From Myxococcus xanthus (lineage in GTDB: Bacteria > Myxococcota > Myxococcia > Myxococcales > Myxococcaceae): DNA of 64,000 nt. The notes beneath the pieces were generated by a model that worked only from the letters and a program-made list of their open reading frames with translations, ran no database searches and was not told the origin of the DNA. Positions 18,365 to 27,500 of the stretch are shown here, one piece after another (position 1 is the stretch's first letter; each line of letters starts with the position of its first letter). Where the stretch lies: positions 2,545,001 through 2,609,000 of the forward strand of contig NZ_CP017174.1 of NCBI RefSeq assembly GCF_006402735.1. The letters run 5' to 3'. Position numbers and translations under genes: made by a program.

Positions 18365-18542
18365 TCAAGAGGGGGCGATAAGGGCGTTGGGACTTCCGGC
18401 ACGGGGGGAGCGGCCCCAGGCGGCCCTGGTGCTGTTGGTGGCAGTCCCTCCGATTTGGGCTGCTTTGTGGTACCGGCAGCACGGAGCATCCGAAAGGCAT
18501 CGGCGGACTTGCGGCCTGCGCTGAGTGAACCGAAGGCGACGG

Positions 18543-21500
18543 CTACGCAAGGAGTTGCATCAGGTCCGCACGCGTAATCGCGGTGGCCCCAGAGCCGCCG
18601 CCGAGCGCGGCCTCGAACAACTCCCTCTTCTTCGCCTGAAGCGTGAGGATCTTCTCCTCGACCGTTCCCTGAGACACCAGCCGGTACACCATGACGGGCC
18701 GCTGCTGCCCGATGCGGTGCGCGCGGTCCGCGGCCTGGGCTTCCACGGACGGGTTCCACCATGGGTCCACGAGGAAGACGTGGTCCGCCGCCGTGAGGTT
18801 GAGTCCCGTGGCGCCCGCCTTGAGGGAAATCAACATCACCGGTGGGCCCTTCGGGTCCTGGAAGGACGCCGCCACCGCGCCTCGGTTCGCCGTGCTGCCA
18901 TCCAGCCGGATGAAGCCGATGCCCGCCTCCTGGAGCGCGGGCTCGATGAGGTCCAGCATCGACGTCCACTGAGAGAAGACGAGCGCCTTGTGCCCGTCCT
19001 CCACCGCCGTGCCCAGTGCCTCCACCAGGGCCTGCACCTTGGAAGAGGTCTTCGCCTGCTGTCCCGGCACGAGGGCAGGGTGGCACGCCGCCTGCCGCAG
19101 CCGCAGCAGGGCCTCCAAGGCCTTCAATACGCTGCCGCCCGCTTCGAGCTGTGACACCACTTCCTCGCGCGTCGCCGCGTAGACGGCGTCGTAGACGGCG
19201 CGCTCCCGCTCCGTGAGCGTCACATGGCGCACGGCGTCCGTCCGCGGCGGCAGCTCCGGCGCCACGTCCCGCTTGAGCCTGCGCAGGATGAAGGGCCGGA
19301 TGCGCGCCCGCAGCCGCTCCGCCGCGCCCTTGTGGTTGTCCGCCACTGGCCGCGCCCAGCGCTCCTCGAAGTCCTTCCGTCCGCCGAGCAGGCCCTGGTT
19401 GGTGAAGTGCATCAGGCTCCAGAGCTCCTCCAGCCGGTTTTCGATGGGCGTGCCACTCAGCGCCAGCTTGAAGTCCGCCTGCAATCCATACGCGGCCCGC
19501 GCCACCTGGCTGTCTGGATTCTTGATGGCCTGGGCCTCGTCCAGCACGACGGTGCTCCACTGCTTCGCGCCCAGGACCTCCGCGTCCAGGCGCATCAGGG
19601 CATACGTCGTCAGCGTCACGTCGGCCGCCTCATCCAGCGCGCGTCCGGGGCCATGGTACACGGAGACCCTCAGCGAGGGACGGAAGCGCTTCACCTCCGC
19701 CTCCCAGTTGGGCAGCACGCTCGTGGGCGCCACGACCAGGGTGCCCGGGCCCAGCGTGCAGATGGTCTGCAGCGTCTTGCCCAGACCCATGTCGTCCGCG
19801 AGCACGCCGCCCAGCCCCGCCTGACGCAGGAAGGTGAGCCAGCTCACGCCCTGGAGCTGATACGCGCGCAGCGTCGCCGTGAGGTCTTCCGGCAGTTGCG
19901 GCTCGGGCAGCTTCTCGAAGCCCTTCACCAGGGGCGCCAGCCGCTCCAGGCCCGGCGGGGAGGGGTGCTCCAGCGCTTCACACAGGCCGGTGAGCTGCGG
20001 AATGGCGTGGTTGGCGAGCCGGCCATCCCGGCCTCGCGCGGACAGCAGGTCCGCCACTCGCTGGCCATGGGACTTCAGCCACTCCGCGGGCAGGGGCGCC
20101 CAGCCACCGCCCTCCAGCGGCACCAGCCCAATCCCTTCTTCCCAGGCGCGCATGACCGCCGCCGCATCCACGGAGCGGGGCGACTCCCGGTCCTCGCCCT
20201 CCACCTGGAAGTCGAAGGAGAAGCCCACGTGCGGCACGCCCTCGGTGCCAGCGCCCGTGTCCATCTTGAGCACCGGGCGCAGTTGCACGTTCGGGTTCGT
20301 CACCACCGCCGCGCCATCTCCCGTGAGGCCCCCACGCCAGCGCCGCAGCTTGTCGGCGAGCTGGACGGCTTCCTTCCCCTGCACCGTGACGCGCCGCCCG
20401 GGGGCCATGTTCAGCTCGTCGCGGAGCTGGTGGACGAGCATCTGCTCGGCGGCCTCGTCGCGCACGGGCGCGGCGCCCTTCAAGTACACCATGCGTCCGC
20501 TGTCGATGCGCACGGTAGGCGGCGAGCCATACACCAACGTCGGTAGCACGGAGAGGCCCGCGTCGAGCTGGTTCAGCTCCAGTGAGATGCGAGGCTTCAG
20601 CGTGCGGTCGATGGGCGGCAGCCGCTGACTCCGCACGTCCACCGGCATGCGCCGCGCGATGTCCGGCAGCACCTTCCCCGTCAGGTCCCCCATCTGGTGT
20701 GGCGCGAAGGCGCGCTCATGTGGCAGCTTCTCCAACCAGGGCCCCGTGAGGCCCTGTTCCCCCAGGGGACAGAGCGTCCCGCTGCACAGCGCGAGGCCGG
20801 GGCTCACCACCTCCGTGACGCGCGGGTCCTTCTCCACCTTGAGCACCGTGTTCTCACCGCGGTCCTCCACGGTGACGCGGGGCATGAGGGGCTCGCTCGT
20901 CACCGACACCAATGCGCCGTCGAAGAGCACGGTGCGCGCGGGCTCCAGGACGCGCAGCAGCGCGTTGAGCCGCTCGGGTGGCAGCGCGCCCCGGGTGGGC
21001 TTCAGCAGCAGCTTGTCCGCGAGCAAATCGCACGGCTGCGTCTGGATGCGAGCGGCCTCCACCGGATTGGTGAGCAGCGAGGCCAGGCTGCGCGCCAGCA
21101 GTCGCGCGGTGTTGTCCGGGCGCACCACCAGCCGCTCCAACTGGAGCCCGCCGTCCACGCGCTTGAACCGGTACACCATGCGCTCCGGCTTGGGCGCGCC
21201 AGCCGCGGGGGCGCCGGGCCTGGCGACGGTGTTCGCGCCCGGGCGCGCGGCGGGGGCGGCCGGGCGCTGCGCGGGGGCTCGCCGCGCCGTGGAATGCTGA
21301 TGGAGGACCAGCGCCGCGGCGACCACGTGCTCGCAGGGGTCCACCCGGCCGCGGCAGTCGCACTCCCAGATGGCTTCATCCAGGTAGAGCACCGTCTTCA
21401 CGGGGGCGGGCCGGCTGGGCACGCGCACCCGAAGCACGGCCTCTTCCTCATCCACGGACTGCACCGAAACGGCGCCCGCGCGAGCGAGCCCCGTGCCGGC

Positions 21501-21563
21501 AGACCAGGTGTCCGGGCGCGCTTCCTCCCGGACGGCATCGAGCAGCTCCGCGGTCGCAGACAT
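18543..21563 (-). CDS. SNF2-family helicase with SWIM zinc finger
   Basis: A 1006-residue ATP-driven DNA translocase. An N-terminal SWIM zinc finger (CDC...[12 protein letters not shown], about 72-93) is followed by a bacterial SNF2-associated middle region. The ATPase comes next: motif [12 protein letters not shown], motif [14 protein letters not shown], motif [19 protein letters not shown], then the C-terminal helicase lobe with [30 protein letters not shown] and RAHRIGQ. All motifs look intact. The protein is close in plan to bacterial RapA/HepA-like enzymes, whose roles include RNA polymerase recycling and DNA remodelling, but the exact substrate is not deducible. A minus-strand TPR gene lies 91 bp upstream. 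Confidence 0.93.
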   Translation of the reverse strand: MSATAELLDAVREEARPDTWSAGTGLARAGAVSVQSVDEEEAVLRVRVPSRPAPVKTVLYLDEAIWECDCRGRVDPCEHVVAAALVLHQHSTARRAPAQRPAAPAARPGANTVARPGAPAAGAPKPERMVYRFKRVDGGLQLERLVVRPDNTARLLARSLASLLTNPVEAARIQTQPCDLLADKLLLKPTRGALPPERLNALLRVLEPARTVLFDGALVSVTSEPLMPRVTVEDRGENTVLKVEKDPRVTEVVSPGLALCSGTLCPLGEQGLTGPWLEKLPHERAFAPHQMGDLTGKVLPDIARRMPVDVRSQRLPPIDRTLKPRISLELNQLDAGLSVLPTLVYGSPPTVRIDSGRMVYLKGAAPVRDEAAEQMLVHQLRDELNMAPGRRVTVQGKEAVQLADKLRRWRGGLTGDGAAVVTNPNVQLRPVLKMDTGAGTEGVPHVGFSFDFQVEGEDRESPRSVDAAAVMRAWEEGIGLVPLEGGGWAPLPAEWLKSHGQRVADLLSARGRDGRLANHAIPQLTGLCEALEHPSPPGLERLAPLVKGFEKLPEPQLPEDLTATLRAYQLQGVSWLTFLRQAGLGGVLADDMGLGKTLQTICTLGPGTLVVAPTSVLPNWEAEVKRFRPSLRVSVYHGPGRALDEAADVTLTTYALMRLDAEVLGAKQWSTVVLDEAQAIKNPDSQVARAAYGLQADFKLALSGTPIENRLEELWSLMHFTNQGLLGGRKDFEERWARPVADNHKGAAERLRARIRPFILRRLKRDVAPELPPRTDAVRHVTLTERERAVYDAVYAATREEVVSQLEAGGSVLKALEALLRLRQAACHPALVPGQQAKTSSKVQALVEALGTAVEDGHKALVFSQWTSMLDLIEPALQEAGIGFIRLDGSTANRGAVAASFQDPKGPPVMLISLKAGATGLNLTAADHVFLVDPWWNPSVEAQAADRAHRIGQQRPVMVYRLVSQGTVEEKILTLQAKKRELFEAALGGGSGATAITRADLMQLLA

Positions 21564-21654
21564 ACGAGGCCTGCTTCCCTATCCCCATGCGGAGCCTCGT
21601 GCAACCCGGGCATCGTTCCGGGTGCGGCGGGGTGTCAGGGTGTGTCCCTTGCCA

Positions 21655-23316
21655 TCAGGGCGCGGTGGTCGTGAGCGGAAAGTCCGCGCGCGCCCAGGCC
21701 GTCTCGAAAGCGGCGCGGGTGCGAGCCGCTTCCTCCTGACGTCCCTGCGCTTCGAGCGACTGCGTCAAGCCGAACAGGCCCCAGCCATTCTTCGGGTTGC
21801 GCCGCAGGTCCTCGCGGTAGACGGCCTCCGCTTCCTGGCTGCGCCCGGCCTCCAGCAGCGCGGCGCCCTGGTAGTGGCGCACCGGATAGAACCAGTCCGC
21901 GGGCTCGGCGTAGGAGAGCCGGTCCGCGGCGTCGACGGCTTGACGCCACAGCGTCAGGGCCTGGGGCCGGCCCTCGGCCTGGGTCACGCGGGCCTCCAAC
22001 ACGCGCACCGCGACGCCCAGCACGTCCTTCGCGGTGTTGAGGTTCGCGGCCATCGTCGGAGGCACGGTGCGGGCCAGTTGTCTCAGCTCGGCCAGCTCCG
22101 CGCGGGCTTGTGGCAGCTGCCCCGTGGCCGCCAGCGCCATGCCGTGCGCGTGGAGCCAGAGGCCCGTCTGGACGGGGTACTTCGGGTTCGGGCGGGGCTC
22201 GGCCAGGAGGCGCTCCCAGTCCCCGAAGCGCACCATGGCGAACAGCGGCTGGGCCACGAAGAAGTCCATGCCCGGCATCATCGTGAGCAGCTCCGGCGGG
22301 AAGTGTTGCGCCGAGGCCCGGGCCGCCTCCAACGTCTCCTGCTTCCGCCCCTCCATGGACGCGGAGTACGCCAGGAAGCCGAAGTTGTGGGACGTGTACA
22401 TGGGGTAGACGTGACCGAGCGGCTTCGCCTCCTTCTGGTAGGCCAGGTCCGCCGCCGCCGCCTTCCGATTGCTTTCCGAGGCATCCGCGTAGCGGCCCAC
22501 GCGCTGGTAGATGTGGGCCGGCATGTGGACGATGTGCCCCGCCCTGGGCGCCAGCGTGCCCAGCCGGTCCGCGGAAGGCTCCGCCTTCTCCGGGTGTGGC
22601 GAGGCCTCCACCGCATGGATGTAATAGTGGTTCGCGCCCAGGTGGTTGGGGTCCCTGGCGAGCACGGACTCCAACGTGGCGACAATCTGCTCCGTGCCCG
22701 GGGCCGGCGCCCCATCCAGCGACCACAGCTTCCAGGGATTCCGGTCCATGAGGGCTTCGGCATGGAGCGTCTGCACGTCCAGGTCCTCTGGGTGGCGCGC
22801 GGCCACGCCCGCCATGGCGCTGGCATAGGCCTCATTGAAGGGGGCCATCTTCTCCGGTGGCAGGGCCTCCGGGCCGGGATAGCGCTGGACGAGCGCGGCG
22901 ATGAGGGACTGCTCCACCGGCGTCGTGCGGGGGGCGAGCCGCCGGGCGCGCTGGAGAGCGTCCCAGGCGGCGGGCGCATTCTCCGCCAGCATGGGCATGT
23001 TGTAGTTGGGGCCCAGCACCAGCGCGACGCCCCAGAAACACATGGCACAGGTGGGGTCCAGCTGCGTGGCTCGGGCGAACGAGCGTGCGGCCTCGTCGTG
23101 GTTGAAGCCATACGCCAGCCGCAGGCCCTGATTGAAGAAGGCCTGGGCCTGGGGTGAGGCCGTGGTGACCTGGCGTTCGTGCGTCCCCAGCCCGTCGAGC
23201 AGCAACGCGCCGTCTGCCAGGGAATCCAGGGTCGGGGCCGAGTGCTCCGCGGCAGCGGCGGACGTGCCGGCGAGCGCCAGGGCCAACATCAAGACACAGG
23301 GCAGGGGAGCACGCAT
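21655..23316 (-). CDS. Secreted TPR-repeat protein
   Basis: A 553-residue protein with a Sec signal peptide (LMLALALAGTSAAAAEH, cleavage near residue 23). The mature part begins with a TPR pair (QAFFNQGLRLAYGFNHDEAARSFARATQLDPTCAMCFWG) and carries the conserved segments GANHYYIHAVEASPHPEKA and GHIVHMPAHIYQRVGRY. These His/Tyr-rich motifs mark a widespread but functionally uncharacterised TPR family. The several conserved histidines could bind metal (inference). The C-terminus again has helical repeats. Probably periplasmic. Confidence 0.8.
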   Translation of the reverse strand: MRAPLPCVLMLALALAGTSAAAAEHSAPTLDSLADGALLLDGLGTHERQVTTASPQAQAFFNQGLRLAYGFNHDEAARSFARATQLDPTCAMCFWGVALVLGPNYNMPMLAENAPAAWDALQRARRLAPRTTPVEQSLIAALVQRYPGPEALPPEKMAPFNEAYASAMAGVAARHPEDLDVQTLHAEALMDRNPWKLWSLDGAPAPGTEQIVATLESVLARDPNHLGANHYYIHAVEASPHPEKAEPSADRLGTLAPRAGHIVHMPAHIYQRVGRYADASESNRKAAAADLAYQKEAKPLGHVYPMYTSHNFGFLAYSASMEGRKQETLEAARASAQHFPPELLTMMPGMDFFVAQPLFAMVRFGDWERLLAEPRPNPKYPVQTGLWLHAHGMALAATGQLPQARAELAELRQLARTVPPTMAANLNTAKDVLGVAVRVLEARVTQAEGRPQALTLWRQAVDAADRLSYAEPADWFYPVRHYQGAALLEAGRSQEAEAVYREDLRRNPKNGWGLFGLTQSLEAQGRQEEAARTRAAFETAWARADFPLTTTAP

Positions 23317-23631
23317 GGGGGACCTCCGCGGGGATGTGCTCTTTCCTCAAGCTGGGGACGCGCCGACGCACCGCCTATGGGGTGACATGGCGCGTTGCCT
23401 ACTCGAAGTGATGCTTGGCGAGCACATCACTCACCGCCTGCGGATGAGGGTTGGGAACGAGCCCGCGCCGTAGTAGATTCCCGCCCGGCGGAATCTCACT
23501 GCATCAGCGCGAGCGTCCGCTCAAGACCACCCATGCTCGAAAGGTGTTCGAGGGTTCCGCCCCAGGGCCGGATTCCTCGCTGCGCCGCTTTTTCATACCC
23601 CCTTCCGCGTAACGCCCAGGGAGATTCCGCC
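23317..23631. other. 315-bp divergent intergenic region
   Basis: Separates the TPR gene (minus) from the antiporter gene (plus). It contains one perfect 7-bp inverted repeat, AGTGATG (23407-23413) and CATCACT (23425-23431), spaced by 11 nt, a possible regulator site of unknown identity. AGGGAG about 9 nt before the GTG at 23632 serves as ribosome binding site. Confidence 0.4.
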
Positions 23632-25383
23632 GTGCCTCACGACACCACGCTTATCGCCACCATCGCAGTTGGACTCGGACTGGCCTTCGTTGGTGGGTTC
23701 GTCGCACGCTGGCTGAAGCTGCCACCTTTGGTGGGCTATCTCCTGGCGGGCGTGGCCGTGGGGCCGTTCACGCCGGGCTTCGTCGCGGATGGGGGCCTTG
23801 CCGGTCAGTTGGCGGAGATTGGCGTCATCCTGCTGATGTTCGGCGTGGGGATTCACTTCTCCATCAAGGACCTGCTCGCCGTGCGCAATATCGCGGTGCC
23901 GGGCGCCGTCGTGCAGATCGCGGCGGCCACCGTGATGGGGACCGTGGTCTCGTACTGGTGGGGTTGGGGCCTGGGCGCGGGCCTGGTGTTCGGCCTCGCG
24001 CTGTCCACCGCCAGCACCGTGGTGCTGCTGCGCGCCTTGGAGGAGCGGGGCATCCTCGATTCGGTGAATGGCCGCATCGCGGTGGGTTGGCTGATTGTGG
24101 AGGACCTGGCGATGGTGCTCGCCCTGGTCCTCCTCCCCGCGCTGGGCAACGTCCTTGGCTCCGCCGACACGCAGACGTCCGCGACGGCGGCCGCTGGAGA
24201 CAGCCTCATCTGGACCCTGGCCCTCACGCTGGGGAAGGTCTGCCTCTTCGTGGCGCTGATGGTGGTCGCCGGCACGCGGCTGGTGCCCTGGATGCTGACC
24301 CAGGTGGCCAAGACGGGCTCCCGCGAGCTGTTCACGTTGTCGGTGCTGGCGGTGTCGCTGGGGATTGCGTTCGGGGCCGCCGCGCTCTTCGGCGTCTCCT
24401 TCGCGCTGGGCGCCTTCTTCGCGGGCGTGGTGGTCAGTGAGTCGGAGCTCAGCCACCGGGTGGCGGAGGATTCGCTGCCGCTCCAGGACGCGTTCGCGGT
24501 GCTGTTCTTCGTGTCGGTGGGAATGCTCTTCGACCCGATGGTGATGGTGAAGCAGCCGCTCCAGGTCCTCGCCGTGCTGGGCATCATCGTCCTGGGGAAG
24601 TCGCTGGCCGCCTTCTTCATCGTGTTGGCGTTCCGCTACCCGGTGAACACCGCCCTCACGGTGTCCGCGAGCCTGGCGCAGATTGGGGAGTTCTCGTTCA
24701 TCCTGGTGGGACTGGGCGTCACGCTCGGGCTGCTGCCGAAAGAGGGGCAGAGCCTGGTGTTGTCGGGGGCCCTGCTGTCCATCACCCTCAACCCGCTCGT
24801 CTTCAAGACCATTGATCCACTGCTGGCGTGGCTGCGCCGGCACCCAAGGTTCGCCGCGCGCATGGACCCCGAGGAAGACGAACTGTCTGACCTGCCCATT
24901 GGGATGGGGGACGTGCAGCTGCGCGATCACGCGGTGTTGATTGGCTACGGGCGCGTGGGCGGCGTGATTGGCCAGAGCCTGACGGAGCGGAAGATTCCCT
25001 TCGTGGTCGTGGAGCAGAACCGCGAGTACGTGGAGCGCCTTCGTGAGGAGGGCGTGCCCGCCATCTATGGGGACGCCGCGGTGCCCGGCATCCTGGAGCA
25101 CGCGCACCTGGATACGGCGTCCATCCTCATCGTCGCCACGCCGGACGCGTTACAGGCCCGCGCCATCGTGGAGCAGGTGAAGGGCGTGAATCCGTCCCTT
25201 CCCGCCGTGGTGCGTACGCATGGCGACGAGGAGCGGGACTACCTGGAGTCGCTTGGCGTGGACCGGGTGGTGATGGGCGAGCACGCGCTGGCACGGGGCA
25301 TGTTGGACTATGTGCTGGAGCGGCTGGCCGCACTGAAGGCCCGGCCTCTGCTGCCGGCACCCGCGGACGCCGTGGTGCCTTGA
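23632..25383 (+). CDS. CPA2 cation:proton antiporter with TrkA-N domain (YbaL/Kef-like)
   Basis: A 583-residue inner-membrane protein. The GTG at 23632 fits the family start (PHDTTLIATIAVGLGLAF...) and has a good ribosome binding site; the open frame upstream lacks homology. About 12 membrane segments fill residues 5-395, including LPPLVGYLLAGVAVGP and the ion-path region FGLALSTASTVVLLRAL. A cytosolic TrkA-N/RCK domain starts near residue 430 with HAVLIGYGRVGGVIGQ, which binds NAD(H) and gates transport. The family exchanges K+ or Na+ for protons. No KefF/KefG ancillary gene is adjacent, and glutathione regulation is not indicated. Confidence 0.92.
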   Translation: MPHDTTLIATIAVGLGLAFVGGFVARWLKLPPLVGYLLAGVAVGPFTPGFVADGGLAGQLAEIGVILLMFGVGIHFSIKDLLAVRNIAVPGAVVQIAAATVMGTVVSYWWGWGLGAGLVFGLALSTASTVVLLRALEERGILDSVNGRIAVGWLIVEDLAMVLALVLLPALGNVLGSADTQTSATAAAGDSLIWTLALTLGKVCLFVALMVVAGTRLVPWMLTQVAKTGSRELFTLSVLAVSLGIAFGAAALFGVSFALGAFFAGVVVSESELSHRVAEDSLPLQDAFAVLFFVSVGMLFDPMVMVKQPLQVLAVLGIIVLGKSLAAFFIVLAFRYPVNTALTVSASLAQIGEFSFILVGLGVTLGLLPKEGQSLVLSGALLSITLNPLVFKTIDPLLAWLRRHPRFAARMDPEEDELSDLPIGMGDVQLRDHAVLIGYGRVGGVIGQSLTERKIPFVVVEQNREYVERLREEGVPAIYGDAAVPGILEHAHLDTASILIVATPDALQARAIVEQVKGVNPSLPAVVRTHGDEERDYLESLGVDRVVMGEHALARGMLDYVLERLAALKARPLLPAPADAVVP

Positions 25384-25513
25384 GGCCCGCGGGAACTGGG
25401 GTGCTGTTCACTCTCGAGACGTCGGGCGTGCAACCGCCTCGCCCGGCGTGTGGTCGCTGACCGCCAGCGGCTGTCATTGACAGTCCGTACGGGCTACTTT
25501 CACCATCGGTTTC

Positions 25514-27406
25514 ATGGTGAACAGCGAGAGCCGATTGTCGGCCGCAAAGCGAATGCTTGCGGTCTTGGCGCTGGTCCTTTCGGCGTGTGGTGGAGACACG
25601 TCCCCGGAGCCAGATGGCGGTGTGACGCTGGATGCATCCATCCCCTCCGATGCTGGCGAACAGCCGGAGGATGGAGGCGCTGACGTCGATGCTGGCTCCG
25701 AGCCCGACGCGGGTGCCGAGCCCGATTCCGGGACGGAGGGGGATGCAGGGACGGAGCCCGATGCGGGCACCGAGCCCGATGCGGGCACCGAGCCCGATGC
25801 AGGGACGGAGCCCGATTCCGGGACGGAGTCCGATGCAGGGACGGAGCCCGACGCGGGTGCCGAGCCCGATTCCGGGACGGAGTCCGATGCAGGGACGGAG
25901 TCCGATGCAGGGACGGAGTCCGATGCAGGAACGGAGCCCGATGCAGGAACGGAGCCCGATGCGGGCTCGCACGTCTGTGGTGACGGCGTGGTGCAGGCGT
26001 CGGAGCTGTGTGACGACGGCAATGCCGCGGCCGGCGATGGCTGCTCGGCCACGTGCCGCGACATTGAACCCGGGTGGGTCTGTCCGGTCGCGGGTGGGCG
26101 CTGTTCCGCGGCCATGTGTGGTGACGGCATCCTCGCTGGCGCCGAGGAGTGCGAGGACGGAAACGTCATCACTGGCGATGGCTGCGACTCCATGTGCCGG
26201 CTGGAAGATGGCTGGCACTGCCCCTCGGTGGGCGCGCCTTGCTCACGTACCGTCTGTGGTGACGGTCAGGTCCAGGGCACCGAGCAGTGCGACGACGGCA
26301 ACCACGACTTTGGTGACCGCTGTCTCCCCGACTGCCGTCGCGAGCCGCGTTGCAGCGACGGTGTCTGCGAGGACGTTTGTGGCGATGGCGTGATCCTGTC
26401 GGGCAACACGGAGGAGTGCGATGACGGCAACCTCCGCGCGAATGATGGCTGTTCGCCGGAGTGCAAGCTCGAGCCGGGCTTCGCCTGCGTGAGCATCGAG
26501 GAGGAGCCGCCCCAGGAGGTTTCCCTCCCCATCGTCTACCGGGATTTCCGAGGGTACGACCTGCCGGCCGGGCAGGGGCTGCCGCGTGGGCACGTCGACT
26601 TCCAGAACAAGAATGGCGTGGAGCGGGGCATCGTCCAGAGCACGCTCGGCGTGGATGGAAAGCCCGTCTACGCGAAGGAGGGGCAGCCCTCCACGACGAC
26701 CCACGGCCGGACTGCGTTCGACCAGTGGTACCGCGACGTCCCTGGTGTGAACCGCGCCGTGGTCTCTTCGATGACCCTGGCGCATACGGGTAATGGCGCC
26801 TACCAGTTCGACGACCAGACCTTCTTCCCGCTGGATGGGCTGGGCTGGGTGGCGGCGGGATTCGAGCCGACGCGCCCCGATTTCGATTCGGCACCGCGCA
26901 ACTTCCACTTCACCAGCGAGACGCGCGCCTGGTTCGAATACAAGGGCACGGAAGTGCTGTCGTTCCGCGGCGACGATGACGTGTGGGTGTTCATCAACGG
27001 CCGCCTGGCATTGGACCTGGGCGGTGTCCATGGCGCCGAGGCGGGGGCCGTCACGCTCTCCGCTCGGGCCGCGGAGCTGGGACTGGCGCTTGGCCGAATC
27101 TATGAGGTCGCCCTCTTCCAGGCCGAGCGCCACACGAGCGGGTCGTCCTATCGGCTCACGCTCAACAGCTTCAGCACGCGCCGCACGGAGTGCGTCCCGC
27201 TCTGCGGTAACGCGGTCATCGACGAGGGCGAGGCGTGTGATGACGGGCTGAACACCGGGGCCTACGGCGGGTGCACCGCCGCATGCCAGTTGGCGCCCCG
27301 CTGCGGCGACTCCGTCGTCCAGCAGTCTGAGGGTGAGGAGTGCGACGACGGCAACACCACCAGCCGCGATGGGTGCAGCGCGACCTGCAAAGTGGAAGTG
27401 GGCTGA
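25514..27406 (+). CDS. Cell-surface lipoprotein with DUF4215 repeats and fibro-slime domain
   Basis: A 630-residue protein. The lipoprotein signal (VLALVLSAC, Cys near residue 25) is followed by a spacer of E-P/S-D-A/S-G-T hexapeptides (about 63-151). Five or six Cys-rich DUF4215 modules (CGDGV...E.CDDGN...GDGCSATC) flank a fibro-slime domain (about residues 340-560) with RDFRGYDLP, FTSETRAWFEYKG and GDDDVWVFINGRLALDLGGVHG, the PA14-like metal-binding core named after Dictyostelium and Fibrobacter adhesion proteins. A role in surface adhesion or matrix binding is likely (inference). The ATG at 25514 lacks a clear Shine-Dalgarno; an in-frame ATG at 25553 would still give a shorter signal peptide. 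Confidence 0.88.
   Translation: MVNSESRLSAAKRMLAVLALVLSACGGDTSPEPDGGVTLDASIPSDAGEQPEDGGADVDAGSEPDAGAEPDSGTEGDAGTEPDAGTEPDAGTEPDAGTEPDSGTESDAGTEPDAGAEPDSGTESDAGTESDAGTESDAGTEPDAGTEPDAGSHVCGDGVVQASELCDDGNAAAGDGCSATCRDIEPGWVCPVAGGRCSAAMCGDGILAGAEECEDGNVITGDGCDSMCRLEDGWHCPSVGAPCSRTVCGDGQVQGTEQCDDGNHDFGDRCLPDCRREPRCSDGVCEDVCGDGVILSGNTEECDDGNLRANDGCSPECKLEPGFACVSIEEEPPQEVSLPIVYRDFRGYDLPAGQGLPRGHVDFQNKNGVERGIVQSTLGVDGKPVYAKEGQPSTTTHGRTAFDQWYRDVPGVNRAVVSSMTLAHTGNGAYQFDDQTFFPLDGLGWVAAGFEPTRPDFDSAPRNFHFTSETRAWFEYKGTEVLSFRGDDDVWVFINGRLALDLGGVHGAEAGAVTLSARAAELGLALGRIYEVALFQAERHTSGSSYRLTLNSFSTRRTECVPLCGNAVIDEGEACDDGLNTGAYGGCTAACQLAPRCGDSVVQQSEGEECDDGNTTSRDGCSATCKVEVG
25700..25966 (+). repeat. Fifteen tandem 18-bp repeats within lipoprotein gene
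   Basis: Units of 18 bp, GAGCCCGATGCAGGGACG and close variants, run head to tail with exact 18-bp phasing: 14 full copies and one partial. They encode EPDAGT/ESDAGT/EPDSGT. Because the unit is a multiple of three, gain or loss of copies changes spacer length without shifting the frame. Confidence 0.95.
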
Positions 27407-27420
27407 GTCGTCGTGACACG

Positions 27421-27452
27421 AAAAAGGCCGAGGCGCGGCAAGCGCCTCGGCC
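27421..27452 (-). terminator. Intrinsic terminator after icmF
   Basis: A perfect 11-bp stem, GGCCGAGGCGC (27426-27436) and GCGCCTCGGCC (27442-27452), with a 5-nt loop. On the minus strand it is followed by five T residues (27421-27425), a canonical Rho-independent terminator for the mutA-icmF operon. It may also stop transcripts of the convergent lipoprotein gene. Confidence 0.9.
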
Positions 27453-27500
27453 CGTGAGTCTCATCGCCGCCTCCGCCCGGACGGGGACGCGGCATCAGGG

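Noticed and set aside
18365-18542. Small gene or RNA between the FHA and SNF2 genes
   Set aside because: No coding bias, no strong hairpin with T-tract; ordinary convergent spacer.
17140-19560. A minus-strand frame of about 800 codons, Ser-rich, across the FHA gene
   Set aside because: It is antisense to the acidic tract (Asp/Ser codons read as Ser/Ala on the other strand) and runs into the SNF2 gene in another frame.
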